From CATOSD01 sp965203135 (GTDB lineage Bacteria; Chloroflexota; Dehalococcoidia; Lucifugimonadales; CATOSD01): a stretch of 64,000 nucleotides of DNA. Of this stretch, positions 22,841-31,747 are shown piece by piece. The position numbers were made by a program, and so were the translations under genes. The notes beneath the pieces were generated by a model. It saw nothing but the letters and a program-made list of their open reading frames with translations, had not been told where the DNA came from and did no database searches. The stretch spans positions 1,426,001 through 1,490,000 of the forward strand of contig CBDBBO010000001.1 in the NCBI GenBank assembly GCA_965203135.1, read 5' to 3'. Every line of letters starts with the position of its first letter. Position 1 is the first letter of the stretch.

Positions 22841-24238
22841 CTACCCCGGCAGCTCCTCAAGCTGCGCCTTCAGCTCGTCCAGCACCGCCTTAGGCGGCGG
22901 ATGGTGGCCGTAACATGCGTTGGTAAACGCGGCCGTGGCCGACCGCACCAGCCTGCGCGGCAGCACCTGCTCCAGCGTATGCTGGTACTCCAGCGGCGTC
23001 GCGTGCTCGGGCCGAGGGAAACCCTGCTCGCGGGCCTGCTGGAGCAGGCCGAAGTACACTCTGAACACGTCCACTATCTCCGCCTCGTCGTCAGGGAGCC
23101 GTAGCCCCGCGTCCTCTCGCGTCCGCCGGAAGCGCCGCGGCACGAGATTGAGCAGCAGCCGCTTCAGGTCGTCTCCGGCGTCCGCGCCCTCCCGTACCGA
23201 CTCGCGAGTGCCCTCGGACTGCACCAGCCGCCACGACAGCCGGCGCCGAAAGGCCGCCGCTATCACGAACAGCGCCCCCGCCACCAGCAGCGCCACCATC
23301 GCCCACTGCGACACCTGCACCACCGCCGCGAGCACCTCGTTCACCTCGCCGGTCTGCTCCCGAAGCTCCAGCAGCGTGCCGCCCATGTCCGGCGCCTCGA
23401 AGGGTACGTCGCTGTCAAACCAGCCCAGCACCGTGAGCAGCCCCTGTGTGAGAGCGCCGACCACGAACGCGATGGGCACGATGATGACGTAGAAGACCAC
23501 GGTGCCCAGCAGGTTCAGCGCCACCAGCGCCGGCCTCGAGATGTACTCCAGCACGTCGCGCTGCAACATGCTGACCAGCAGGCCCACTATCACGATCCCC
23601 AATACCAGGCCGCCGATCACCTTCAGCCAGGCGCGCTCCTCGATGGCCTGCCGCGACGCCGGAAGCAGCCGCCCGGCGCCCATTCCGGCCAGGCCCGCCG
23701 CGAAGAACAGGATCATAGAGCCAAACACCTGGAGGTCGGCCGGGTGTGCCACGTCCACCACCGCCACGACCGCCGTGACCAGCACTCCCAGTCGGAAACT
23801 GGTGCTCAGGCTTTCGACGGGAAACTCGGACGCCGCTATCATCCCCCCGCGCCACCAAAGCGCCGCTCCCAGTATGCTGCCCGCCGACGCCCGGAACGTG
23901 TAGCCTTCAATGTCCGCGCCCCTGACGACGGTCGCGATCCATCCCAGTTCCAGGCTCGAATTCGGGTCGACCTGCGAGCCCACCGCCACCACGATCACGG
24001 CGACGCCCATCGCCAGTTGGATCCCGTATGCCATCCTGGCGGGCATCAGCACCATCTGCAGCAGCCGCGCGGTCAGCGTCGATATGCCCACCAGCGCGAG
24101 CACCGCGGATAGGCTCAGCGGGCTTCCATCCTGCGCCAGCGTTATCCCCAGCAGCCCCAGCAGCAGGAACATCCACGCGCTCTCGGCCAGGACGGTGGCC
24201 GCGACTACCAGCTTATCTTGGAGTGAATGGGCCGGCAT
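22841..24238 (-). CDS. Membrane protein with C-terminal DUF4129 domain
   Basis: 465 residues. About eight or more hydrophobic segments fill residues 8-235 and 295-315, then a cytoplasmic C-terminal domain with FRVYFGLLQQAREQGFPRPE, ATPLEYQHTLEQVLP and AFTNACYGHHPP, the DUF4129 pattern often fused to TgpA-type transglutaminases. No transglutaminase Cys-His-Asp core is visible here. It is the last gene of a MoxR-DUF58-DUF4129 operon, overlapping the DUF58 gene by 26 nt. Likely works with MoxR/DUF58 in envelope or protein-complex maturation. Confidence 0.78.
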   Translation of the reverse strand: MPAHSLQDKLVVAATVLAESAWMFLLLGLLGITLAQDGSPLSLSAVLALVGISTLTARLLQMVLMPARMAYGIQLAMGVAVIVVAVGSQVDPNSSLELGWIATVVRGADIEGYTFRASAGSILGAALWWRGGMIAASEFPVESLSTSFRLGVLVTAVVAVVDVAHPADLQVFGSMILFFAAGLAGMGAGRLLPASRQAIEERAWLKVIGGLVLGIVIVGLLVSMLQRDVLEYISRPALVALNLLGTVVFYVIIVPIAFVVGALTQGLLTVLGWFDSDVPFEAPDMGGTLLELREQTGEVNEVLAAVVQVSQWAMVALLVAGALFVIAAAFRRRLSWRLVQSEGTRESVREGADAGDDLKRLLLNLVPRRFRRTREDAGLRLPDDEAEIVDVFRVYFGLLQQAREQGFPRPEHATPLEYQHTLEQVLPRRLVRSATAAFTNACYGHHPPPKAVLDELKAQLEELPG

Positions 24239-25448
24239 ACTCTATGCCCTCGAAATAAGTGCGCAACTCGTGGACGATTACGCCCTCCGGCATCTCCGGC
24301 CACTCGCCGTCGCCCACGTGCACCACCACAAGTCTGTAGCCCCGCGACTTCAGCGTTCGCACCACCTCCGCCATCTCCGGCTGGAAGAACGCCGTCACCA
24401 ATACCAGTGTGGCGCCGAGCGGAAACTGGCGGGAGTTCTGCGCGAGCTGCGTCCACATCTGGCCCATGGCCATTGGACGTATGGTCGCCAACGCCTCCAG
24501 TATTATCGTCAACTGGTCCGGCGACTGGCTGGGAGCGATCTTCATCGGGCGGTCGGCCAGCATCGGCGTGCCGTTCGAAAACAGGCCGAGATTGTATCCC
24601 TGTTCCGCGGCGTAGCTCGCCACCGAGGCCCCCGCGACAGTTATGCGCTCCAGGTTGGCCGCCGAGTAGCCCTCCCAGTAGTGGGCCGTCGTATCCACGT
24701 CCACCACCAGCACCACCGTGAACGACGTGCTCGGCTCGAACGTGCGCACCTGCAACTGCTGCATACGAGCCGTCGCCTTCCAGTCCACCGTCTTCATCGG
24801 GTCGCCCAGTTGGTACTCCCGCAGCCCGAACGGGCGCGAGGCGTCCTCGAACATCCTGTTGCCGCCGCCCACGTCACCCAGGGGCCGCGACGCCGGAAAT
24901 CCCAGGGCGGCCAGCGGCACCACGGTCGGATACACCAGCAGGTAGTCCCTTTCGGGGAAGGACTTCTCCGAACTGAAGAATCCGAACAGGTCGCCACTCT
25001 CAACATGCGCCGGCCCCAGCATGTGCAGGCCCCGGTGTGCGCTCCTGACCTTGTACTCCCACCGTATGCGCTCATACCACGCCATGGACGTCAGGTGGCG
25101 CAGCGTCTGGGCGTTCGGGCTGGAGCTGCCGCTCGTTTCGGCGTCCAGCACTTCCACCTCCAGTGGAATCGTGTCCTGCACCGACAGTCTGGCCAGCGGC
25201 ACCGGCTTACCGTTCGTGACGGCGACGGTCAGGGTCACCTCTTCGCCCATGAAGACCCGGTTTTGGGAGAGCGACCTCTCGTACACCACGTCCTCCAGGG
25301 CCATACGGTCCCACAGCCACGACACGCCGGCCACCAGCAGGCCCATCGCGGAAAACCCTATCAGCAGGCCGTGGCCCGTGAACACGCCCACCACGATGAG
25401 GATCAGGAACAGACCTATCCACAGGTCGTGCCACAGTCGTACCAGCAA
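24213..25448 (-). CDS. DUF58 protein (VWA-like) of the MoxR cluster
   Basis: 411 residues from a TTG at 25448 that lies 5 nt after the moxR stop and has AGGTAAGG upstream; the frame is open into moxR but that part is only a shadow of it. Two N-terminal membrane helices (WIGLFLILIVVGVFTGHGLL, then LIGFSAMGLLVAGVSWL) precede a beta-rich region. The DUF58 core is FGLREYQLGDPMKTVDWKAT. The VVLVVDVDTTAHYW strand is the start of the VWA-like fold, with a modified MIDAS. DUF58 proteins act with MoxR ATPases. Confidence 0.85.
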   Translation of the reverse strand: MLVRLWHDLWIGLFLILIVVGVFTGHGLLIGFSAMGLLVAGVSWLWDRMALEDVVYERSLSQNRVFMGEEVTLTVAVTNGKPVPLARLSVQDTIPLEVEVLDAETSGSSSPNAQTLRHLTSMAWYERIRWEYKVRSAHRGLHMLGPAHVESGDLFGFFSSEKSFPERDYLLVYPTVVPLAALGFPASRPLGDVGGGNRMFEDASRPFGLREYQLGDPMKTVDWKATARMQQLQVRTFEPSTSFTVVLVVDVDTTAHYWEGYSAANLERITVAGASVASYAAEQGYNLGLFSNGTPMLADRPMKIAPSQSPDQLTIILEALATIRPMAMGQMWTQLAQNSRQFPLGATLVLVTAFFQPEMAEVVRTLKSRGYRLVVVHVGDGEWPEMPEGVIVHELRTYFEGIEYAGPFTPR

Positions 25449-25453
25449 CGGCC

Positions 25454-26422
25454 TTACCTTTCGATGGGGACGGCCGCCGTGCCCAGGATCTCCTTGACGA
25501 CGTTGTCCGCGGTGCGTCCCCGCAGCCGGGAGTTGGACGTGATGAGCATGCGGTGCGCGAGTACCGGCGAAGCCAGCGCCTTCACGTCGTCCGGCGAAAC
25601 GAAGTCGCGGCCCGCCAGGGCGGCGTTGGCTTGGCAGCACCTGTACAGCGCGAGCGCCGCACGCGGACTGGCTCCAAGCGACAGTCCGCTGTGTTCGCGC
25701 GTGGCCTGCACCACCGCGACGATGTAGGAGCGCACGCTCGGGTCCACGCGGACGGTAGTTACCAGCTCCTGTATCTGCCGCAGCTCGTCCGCCTCCGTCA
25801 CGGCCTCCACGCTGGGATCCGTGGTGGAGCGCTCGAAGCGCTGCAAAATAGCGGCCTCCTCGTCGGGCGTGGGATAGCCCAGACGTATCCGCACCATGAA
25901 TCGGTCGAGTTGCGCCTCCGGCAGAGGGAAGGTGCCCTCCATCTCCAGCGGGTTCTGCGTCGCTATCACCAGGAACGGCTCGGGCAGCGGGTACGTCTCG
26001 CCGTCGATGGTGGACTGGCGCTCCTGCATCGCTTCGAGCAGCGCCGACTGGGTCCTGGGTGTGGCGCGGTTGATCTCGTCAGCGAGGAGCACCTGGCTGA
26101 ACACCGGGCCGGGGCGAAACTCGAACTCCGACGCCTTCTGGTTGAAGAAATTGACGCCCAGCACGTCCGAGGGCATCAGGTCGGGCGTGAACTGGATTCG
26201 CCTGAACGTGCAGCCCATCGACTGGGCCAGCACCTTCGACAGGGTGGTCTTGCCGATTCCGGGAACGTCCTCGACGAGAACGTGGCCGCGGCACAGCAAC
26301 GCCACGATCGCCAGGTCGATAGCTCCCGTCGCGCCGACGATGACGCGTTGCATATTCTCTCGCAGCCTGGACGCGATCTCGCTGATACGCTCCGCGCTCT
26401 GTGTATTCGTCAAGAGATTCAC
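25454..26422 (-). CDS. MoxR-family AAA+ ATPase
   Basis: 322 residues, GTG start. Walker A VPGIGKTT at residues 53-60, Walker B in VLLADEINRATPRTQSALLE, sensor region EPFLVIATQNPLEMEGTFPL, arginine finger/C-terminal lid with GASPRAALALYRCCQANAAL. The protein-level pattern is textbook MoxR. These ATPases act as chaperones that insert cofactors or remodel partners bearing VWA domains, here the DUF58 protein next to it. First gene of the three-gene operon. Confidence 0.93.
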   Translation of the reverse strand: MNLLTNTQSAERISEIASRLRENMQRVIVGATGAIDLAIVALLCRGHVLVEDVPGIGKTTLSKVLAQSMGCTFRRIQFTPDLMPSDVLGVNFFNQKASEFEFRPGPVFSQVLLADEINRATPRTQSALLEAMQERQSTIDGETYPLPEPFLVIATQNPLEMEGTFPLPEAQLDRFMVRIRLGYPTPDEEAAILQRFERSTTDPSVEAVTEADELRQIQELVTTVRVDPSVRSYIVAVVQATREHSGLSLGASPRAALALYRCCQANAALAGRDFVSPDDVKALASPVLAHRMLITSNSRLRGRTADNVVKEILGTAAVPIER

Positions 26423-26429
26423 CGTTCAG

Positions 26430-26474
26430 GAATCCCCTCTCCCATCAAGGGAGAGGGTTAGGGTGAGGGTGACG
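26430..26474. repeat. Hairpin repeat, CTCTCCCATCAAGGGAGAG class
   Basis: CCCCTCTCCCATCAAGGGAG then AGGGTTAGGGTGAGGGTGAC. It overlaps the end of the flavoprotein gene (stop at 26458), whose last residues SPSP and stop are encoded by the repeat's TCACCCTCACCCTAA strand. Confidence 0.7.
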
Positions 26475-27942
26475 TCGCACCCGCGGCGCACGCGCCGGCA
26501 AGCCGCCCGAACACGGCGCCATGCATCAGTCCGGCAGCTCTCAGGCTATTGTGGTAGAAGATGCCTCCGACAATCTCGCCGGCCGCGAACAGCCCGGGAA
26601 CAGGCGCGTCCTCCGCGCCGAGAACGCGGCCATTCTCGTCCACCTTCAGGCCACCATAAGTATAGGTTATTCCCCCGGTAACCGTAAACGCGGAGAATGG
26701 CGGGGCGTCCAGCCGAATCGCCCAGTTGCTCTTGGGCGGGTCGAGCACGCGCGTAGAAAGCCCGTCGAGCGTCCGCGGGCTGTACTCGCCATCGTTCGCG
26801 GCGGCGTTGTACTCGGCGACTGTCTCCTCCAGCGCGTCGGCGTCCACACGCAGCTCGCCCGCCAGCTCACGCAGCGTAAACCCCGTCGCCGCCCGGGCGA
26901 GCGCGTAGCGCGGCTCAAGGTGCGGCGCGGCCCTGCTGTCGAAAAGCTGGAACGCCACACCGCCGTCCTGGCGCAGTATCGCGCTGCCCGCGGCCACGAA
27001 GGTCTGCTCGGCGAAGCCCGCCCCCTCGTCGAAGAACCGCCGCCCCTGCCTGTTCACCGTAATGCCCAGTGGATAAGACCGCCTCGGCATTCGCTCCGTA
27101 ATCTCCACGCTGCCCGTAACCGGCGCGTCCACGTCGATGGGCGTGGCGTGGCAGCCCGTCCACTGGCCGAAAGCCTGGGCGCCCGCCTCCAGCGCCGCGC
27201 GGTGGCCGTCGCCCGTGTTGTAGGCCGAGCCTCGCACCTTCGCCCGCTCCCAGCCCGCGCCGAGGAACTCCGCGCGCATCCGGGCGTTCGCCTCGAACCC
27301 CCCGCACGCCAGCACCACGCCGCGGCCTCCGATAGTGTGGACGCCATCCGCGTCCTGGGCCTCCACCCCGGTCACCGCGCCCGTGTCGTCGAGCAGCAGC
27401 CGCAGCATCTTCGTCTCGTACAGAATCGTAATGCCCGCGCGCCTCGCGGCTGTGGTCAGCATCTGTACCAGTCCCGGCCCCGAGCGCCAGGCCGACAGCC
27501 CCACGCTGTTCGGGATGACCGACGGCGCGCCCGCCGAAACGCGACCGCCGGACAGCTCCCACCTCACGCCCTGGGAGTGCATCCAGTCCACGGTGGGGCG
27601 CGAGTTCGCTATCAGCGTCTCCATCAGGCGCGTGTCGACGTCGCCCTGCGTAACCTCCGTCAGGTGGCCGCGAAAGTCCTCGGCGGTATACGGCGCCATG
27701 CTCAGCCGCTCCGCCTCCGCGTCCGTAAGGTCCGGCAGCAGCGAGCGCAGGTCCTGTATTCCCTCGTGCACGAACCGGAACCCGCCGCCTGTAAAAGGGC
27801 AGTTGCCCCCCTGGGCCGAAGCCGGCGCCTTCTCCAGCACAACCACGCTCGCGCCCTGCTCCCGCGCCGACAGCGCGGCGCACAGCGCGGCATTGCCCGC
27901 CCCCACCACGATCACGTCGAAAAATGCGTTGTCCCCGTCCAT
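26458..27942 (-). CDS. FAD-dependent dehydrogenase, TcuA/fumarate-reductase-flavoprotein-like
   Basis: 494 residues, ATG with an AGGGGAAG box. N-terminal FAD motif DVIVVGAGNAALCAALSARE with VVVLEKAPASAQGGN. The GNAALCAALSA and GGNCPFTGGGFRF segments fit the tricarballylate dehydrogenase (TcuA) branch of the succinate dehydrogenase/fumarate reductase flavoprotein superfamily. C-terminal FAD contacts are GGLKVDENGRVLG, PGLFAAGEIVGGIFYHNSLR. It oxidises or reduces a carboxylate; no TcuB/TcuC partner is present. The end ATSPSP is derived from a dispersed repeat. Confidence 0.88.
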   Translation of the reverse strand: MDGDNAFFDVIVVGAGNAALCAALSAREQGASVVVLEKAPASAQGGNCPFTGGGFRFVHEGIQDLRSLLPDLTDAEAERLSMAPYTAEDFRGHLTEVTQGDVDTRLMETLIANSRPTVDWMHSQGVRWELSGGRVSAGAPSVIPNSVGLSAWRSGPGLVQMLTTAARRAGITILYETKMLRLLLDDTGAVTGVEAQDADGVHTIGGRGVVLACGGFEANARMRAEFLGAGWERAKVRGSAYNTGDGHRAALEAGAQAFGQWTGCHATPIDVDAPVTGSVEITERMPRRSYPLGITVNRQGRRFFDEGAGFAEQTFVAAGSAILRQDGGVAFQLFDSRAAPHLEPRYALARAATGFTLRELAGELRVDADALEETVAEYNAAANDGEYSPRTLDGLSTRVLDPPKSNWAIRLDAPPFSAFTVTGGITYTYGGLKVDENGRVLGAEDAPVPGLFAAGEIVGGIFYHNSLRAAGLMHGAVFGRLAGACAAGATSPSP

Positions 27943-28067
27943 GGTCTTCCCCTTGCCCCGGCGATTGTCTGGCGGGCGCCGAACGTGCCCGCGCGAGTGG
28001 CATAGAGTATAATGGACACCCGGCCAATCCTCTAGCGTGGCGTCTCACCGTGCCGCCGGGGAAAAAT

Positions 28068-28138
28068 TGCCCGGTGGTGTAGTGGCAGCACAATGGACTT
28101 TGGCTCCATTGACCGAGGTTCGAATCCTCGCCGGGCAG
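28068..28138 (+). tRNA. tRNA-Gln (anticodon TTG)
   Basis: 71 nt. Acceptor stem TGCCCGG pairs with CCGGGCA, discriminator G. Anticodon stem ATGGA/TCCAT with loop CTTTGGC gives anticodon TTG (28100-28102). T arm GAGG-TTCGAAT-CCTC. CCA is not encoded (CCC follows). It borders the AT-richer island to its right and may be its attachment site. Confidence 0.93.
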
Positions 28139-28178
28139 CCCCAAACCGGAAGAGTGGCTGGATGACGAAGGATACCGC

Positions 28179-28787
28179 ATGATTATTGATCGCATCGCCA
28201 ATCTTGCTATCTCAGAAGAGCAGATGTCGCTCCATGCGAATCAATTTGGCGTTCTACACACTCTTGAAACAGGTCTTGATTATCTCAATCTCCAGGTCAG
28301 CAAGATAGAGGACGAGGCCCGGAGGAGACTGGACGCTGAGAACAAAGTGGTATTTTCTTTCGGCAATGACCCACGCCTTGAGGACTTACCGCTGAGGCTT
28401 ATCGGATGTTCCTTTAGATGGTATTCGGTTACCGTATGCGATTATGTTCGGCTCATAGGGTGGCTGGCTTTTGGAGGTGATGTCGAAAGAGCCCGTCGTT
28501 ATCAGTATGAAGTTATTCCCGAGGTCAGCCGTTGGCGGAACAAAGTGGGTGCACATGCAGCAATCACCGACCCCAGAAGTGACGACACTCCGGCTGACTT
28601 GTTGGCCAGCAGTATCCCATATGATGTTGCCTTTTATGATCACAGTTTCGCCACGGCTGCGGGACACCTAATAGTATCGCTTGGAACTGAGAAGGGAGGC
28701 AGTTCGAGTAGGCAAGATATGGCATGGTGCCTTACAGCTACTCATCACCAACTGGCTGAACGCTACGGGTGGAGCCCCACTCCATGA
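28179..28787 (+). CDS. Hypothetical protein in AT-richer island
   Basis: 202 residues, ATG at 28179. No signal or membrane segment. Mostly helical by composition, with LHTLETGLDYLNLQVSKIED and RYQYEVIPEVSRWRNKVGAH. RWRNKVGAH weakly recalls an RX4-6H-type site (RNKVGAH), so a HEPN-like all-helical fold is conceivable but not established. Base composition is visibly lower in GC and its codon use more A/T-ending than in the flanking genome, suggesting acquisition. It lies 40 bp after tRNA-Gln. Confidence 0.62.
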   Translation: MIIDRIANLAISEEQMSLHANQFGVLHTLETGLDYLNLQVSKIEDEARRRLDAENKVVFSFGNDPRLEDLPLRLIGCSFRWYSVTVCDYVRLIGWLAFGGDVERARRYQYEVIPEVSRWRNKVGAHAAITDPRSDDTPADLLASSIPYDVAFYDHSFATAAGHLIVSLGTEKGGSSSRQDMAWCLTATHHQLAERYGWSPTP

Positions 28788-28823
28788 ACGGCTCCATCCG
28801 GCAGCGCGAAAAGGAGACGACAA

Positions 28824-29144
28824 TTGCCAACACAGGATGCCATGGATCGCGCCTGGCGGGTGCTTGTTAGCCGCGCCAGTAAAGGGCGCACGATTACTTA
28901 CGGCGAACTCAGAGACGCAGCTGGGCTGCCCGAACACCCCATAGGTATTCCCAGTCAGTATCTAGACCCGATCTGGCTCTACTGCGAAGGAACGGACATA
29001 CCCAACATGGCATCAATCGTGGTCTCAAAAGCCACTGGCAAACCTGGTTCCGGGTACCCCGGAAACCCTTCGCTTGTGCCGAGCGAGCAACGCCGAGTCT
29101 ACGCCTGCGACTGGATCGACATACCCCCGCCGAGGGTGGTCTGA
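28824..29144 (+). CDS. Small conserved hypothetical protein (ITYGEL...TGKPG family)
   Basis: 106 residues, TTG start with an AAAAGGAG box 8 nt upstream. Pattern GRTITYGELRDAAGL, then LDPIWLYCEGTDIPNMASIV and VSKATGKPGSGYPG. Similar small proteins with a winged-helix-like start and a VV.K.TG.PG core occur next to restriction or mobile genes (from memory); their function is unknown. Part of the low-GC island, between two unrelated unknown genes. Confidence 0.65.
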   Translation: MPTQDAMDRAWRVLVSRASKGRTITYGELRDAAGLPEHPIGIPSQYLDPIWLYCEGTDIPNMASIVVSKATGKPGSGYPGNPSLVPSEQRRVYACDWIDIPPPRVV

Positions 29145-29172
29145 TGGACGGCAGCATAGGGAGAGAGACGGC

Positions 29173-29502
29173 ATGAGCTTCAGAGAAGAGTCTTGGCAGA
29201 TCCTGTTCCACAGACCGCAAGAGGACAATCCCGACCTTAGGTTTCCCGGCTATGTCCTCGAAGTCATGAACTTCGAAGAATACCAAAGTCGTCTTGGCGA
29301 CCGCGCGAGCTACGTGGTACGCGCTAGTCATGGGGTAGCAGAGCTCCACATCATCCAATGTGTCGTCAATTCGTTCGACCGACATCGGACTCAATTCCCT
29401 TCCAAGTACCGGGCTTTCGAAGATGCACTGCCGGACATTGGCCAGAAGAATCTGGAAGGTCGAATGGCGAACTGCTGCTTCGTGCAGAGCAGAAAGGACT
29501 GA
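29173..29502 (+). CDS. Hypothetical protein in AT-richer island
   Basis: 109 residues from the ATG at 29173 with a GGGAGAG box. No family recognised. Contains FEEYQSRLGDRASYVVRASHG and HIIQCVVNSFDRHRTQF; two Cys near the end (MANCCF). It lies 3 bp before the next gene (29506) in the same direction, so the two were probably an operon before the IS insertion. Confidence 0.6.
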   Translation: MSFREESWQILFHRPQEDNPDLRFPGYVLEVMNFEEYQSRLGDRASYVVRASHGVAELHIIQCVVNSFDRHRTQFPSKYRAFEDALPDIGQKNLEGRMANCCFVQSRKD

Positions 29503-29505
29503 CGC

Positions 29506-29841
29506 ATGAACAAAGACGACTACATCGAGCTCTTTGAGAGCCTCGGATTCTATTGCCAGGACGGGAACGGAAACAGACTTCCGGTAGCTCACGCATACCA
29601 AGCGGGCAGGAAGTTGCGACACGACGATGGACACGTACCGACCGTTTACTTTAACGGGAACGAGGATGGCGTCTACTTCGTGGTCAGGATCGAGGAATGG
29701 CGTCACTTCCCCGCTGACCTCTGGGACGAAATCGACCAGCAGGAGGCGAGTAGACAACTTAGAAACTATCTCAAAACGGACAGGCGCCGCTTTCGCCGGA
29801 ACCACAATAGCGCACATGCGAGTTGCACCAGTCCGAGGTAG
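29506..29841 (+). pseudogene. Hypothetical gene interrupted by the IS5-type element
   Basis: Native sequence runs from ATG 29506 to the insertion point at 29761 (about 85 codons); the remaining frame to 29841 is translated from the insertion sequence. The native part has DDYIELFESLGFYCQDGNGN and DGVYFVVRIEEWRHFPADLW and is not recognised. After removal of the IS and one TTA copy, the frame reads on from 30695 to a TGA at about 30770, so the original protein may have ended there. Confidence 0.6.
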
Positions 29842-30691
29842 TTGGCCGCCTTCTTGTCGTAGCGAATCAAGACCGCACGGCACTTCGACAACCACGCCAG
29901 CGTCCGTTCTACAACCCAGCGGCGAGCCGGATACCGCTTGACCCCCGAGACGTCCAGCTTCTCCTCGCCGATGCGTCGGATGTGCTCCCTATAGCCGTGT
30001 CTGGCGGCAGCCTCACGGCCTGAAGGATTGTCATACCCTTTGTCCAGACACAAGTGTTGGGGTTCCTCCTCAGTGGGCTGTGGTCGTTCGACCACAATCG
30101 CGTCCAGGGTCGCCTCCAACAGCTTTGCATCGTGTACGTTCGCTCCAGCAACCACAATGCTCAATGGGCCGCCCTCTGCGTCCACAAGCAGACTCCGCTT
30201 GGAGCCAGCCTTGCCACGGTCCGTCGGGTTGGGTCCAGTCAAATCCCCCCAAAACGAGCTTTGCCCATGGCCCCGTCTGCTGCCTGCCATTCCCAGTCTA
30301 CACCGACCAACTCTTCGCACCCTTCCACCAGGGCTCCCCATATCCGCCGCAAGACACCCGTCTCCACCCACCGCTGAAAGGTGCGATGGATGGTGCTGTC
30401 GTCTCCGAGTTCCTTCGGCATTCGGTTCCATTGACACCCGCTCCGTAGCCGGAAGATGATGCCGTTGAGCATCTGCCGAGGGTCTGCGCGCTTGCGGCCC
30501 CTGGCCTTGGGCGGGTCTACCTCCAGGATGATGGGTTCAACGAGCTCCCACAGTTCGTCCGGCACTTCCCAGATGGTTCCTAACGTCTCCTGCTTCGACA
30601 TAAGGTCTCTCCTGATCGTTTTGGAGAAACCATACGATTCGTCCCTCAAATCCCTCAATGCATTTGTGGGTCAGTATTTTGAGATAGTTTC
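29762..30691 (-). mobile_element. Complete IS5-superfamily insertion sequence, 930 bp
   Basis: Perfect 15-bp terminal inverted repeats GAAACTATCTCAAAA (29762-29776) and its complement at 30677-30691. Flanked by TTA on both sides (29759-29761 and 30692-30694), a 3-bp target duplication of the TNA type used by the IS427/IS1031 groups of IS5. It carries one transposase in two overlapping frames on the minus strand. It interrupts the gene starting at 29506. Confidence 0.93.
29766..30601 (-). CDS. IS5-type transposase, two frames joined by a probable -1 frameshift
   Basis: The first frame (30601 to 30239) starts at an ATG with an AGGAGAG box. It encodes the DUF4096-like N-terminal domain with ELVEPIILEV, GIIFRLRSGCQWNRMPKE and VDWEWQAADG (first catalytic Asp). 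The second frame ends at 29766 inside the terminal repeat. It carries DAEGGPLSIVVAGANVHDAK, LCLDKGYDNPSG (second Asp) and RRWVVERTLAWLSKCRAVLI (catalytic Glu). They overlap around a T4G6 run at 30254-30245, where a -1 slip would fuse them into a full DDE transposase, as known for IS427-like elements. Confidence 0.85.
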
Positions 30692-30767
30692 TTACTACTA
30701 TGTGCATTGTGTCCAAGCCGGGCGCGCCAAGACGGGCCTTTCTAAGCATTTGCCCAACTCCGACCCC

Positions 30768-30893
30768 GTGACCGGCTCCATCCGACACCGCAGCCCCGGC
30801 GCCTGGGAGCTCACCGTCGACCTCGGCCGCGACGCCGCCGGCCGCCGCCGGCGCAAGTATCTCACCGCCGTGTCCATCACGTCGGACATCTAA
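30768..30893 (+). pseudogene. Remnant of a tyrosine recombinase (N-terminal arm-binding segment)
   Basis: A GTG-started frame reads VTGSIRHRSPGAWELTVDLG then RDAAGRRRRKYLTA before a stop. GSIR.R..G.WEL..DLGRD..G.RR.K is the typical start of phage-type integrases (AP2-like arm-binding domain). Nothing of the catalytic domain follows. It marks the island between tRNA-Gln and about 31 kb as a decayed integrative element. Confidence 0.6.
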
Positions 30894-31002
30894 GTGCACT
30901 CGCTGCCCGGCTGGCAGTGCCAAGCCGCCGACGCCTTCGTAGCCGCGATGGAGCGCGACGAGGCGCCGCGAAAGGAGCTCACGGGGTGAGAAGGTGGGGC
31001 CG

Positions 31003-31302
31003 ATGACACGTGGACGCAGTTGGACGCGTGAAGAGGACTTGGCAGTCTTGTACGTGAAACTCGCACGCAAAGGGCGATCGGCCATCGGGATACTCGCGAA
31101 AGCGATGAATCGAACCGAAGCCTCCATTGTGATGAGAAAAGGCAACTTCGACTCCCTAGACCCCGCTGCTGGTCGTGGGTTATCTAACGCAGCCATTCAA
31201 ACTAAGACGATATGGCAGGAATATCAAGACAATCCACAACTTGTTCGCCGCGAGGCTCGTGAGGCGTTTCGGGCCGTGCGGCGAAGGCGGCCGGCGGCGT
31301 GA
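31003..31302 (+). CDS. Small HTH (Myb/SANT-like) protein
   Basis: 99 residues from ATG 31003. RSWTREEDLAVLYVKLA resembles the start of a Myb/SANT-type helix-turn-helix, followed by ILAKAMNRTEASIVMRKGNF, the recognition part seen in many short bacterial proteins near mobile or restriction genes. The C-terminus is Arg-rich (EAFRAVRRRRPAA). It overlaps the next gene by 4 nt (GTGA). Role unknown, probably DNA-binding. Confidence 0.62.
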   Translation: MTRGRSWTREEDLAVLYVKLARKGRSAIGILAKAMNRTEASIVMRKGNFDSLDPAAGRGLSNAAIQTKTIWQEYQDNPQLVRREAREAFRAVRRRRPAA

Positions 31303-31682
31303 GGCACCTCCTACTTGGGCTGTTGTTGCTCCTCACGCTGACGGCGTTCGGCTGCGGCGACGACGAAGAGCCGCTGGCCGGGACGTCATGGTATCCGGTG
31401 CAGTGGCTCGGCGTCAGAGTCCAGTTCTCTACATTCGACAACAACGTCAGCGGGTATACCGGGTGCAACTCCTTTTGGGGCGAGTACTCCACCAGTGGCG
31501 GCAACATCTCGTTCACCGACATGGAGTGGACCGAAGCGGGCTGTCCGACTCAGGAGATGTCCGATGCGGAATCCGCCTTCTTAGACATACTGCCCTATGC
31601 CCACGAGTGGAGCGTCCGCGGCTTCGAGCTCACGCTCACGACTAGGGACGGCAAAACGATGCGGCTCCGCGAAGGGCGATAG
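31299..31682 (+). CDS. META-domain lipoprotein (HslJ-like)
   Basis: 127 residues, GTG start overlapping the previous stop. Lipobox TAFGC (Cys19). The META fold is shown by LAGTSWYPVQWLG, SGYTGCNSFWGEYSTSGGNI and EAGCPTQEMSDAESAFLDIL, then FELTLTTRDGKTMRL. Members are small beta-rich envelope proteins linked to motility or novobiocin resistance in other bacteria. Here it ends the AT-richer island. Confidence 0.82.
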   Translation: MRHLLLGLLLLLTLTAFGCGDDEEPLAGTSWYPVQWLGVRVQFSTFDNNVSGYTGCNSFWGEYSTSGGNISFTDMEWTEAGCPTQEMSDAESAFLDILPYAHEWSVRGFELTLTTRDGKTMRLREGR

Positions 31683-31747
31683 CCCTGATGCGCCGCCGCG
31701 ATTCAGGCTCAATGTGCCAGGACCAAGATAGCACCACGTGCCACCCC

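Noticed and set aside
23910..25727. 605-residue + strand frame across the MoxR operon
   Set aside because: Low-complexity shadow; crosses three well-supported minus-strand genes.
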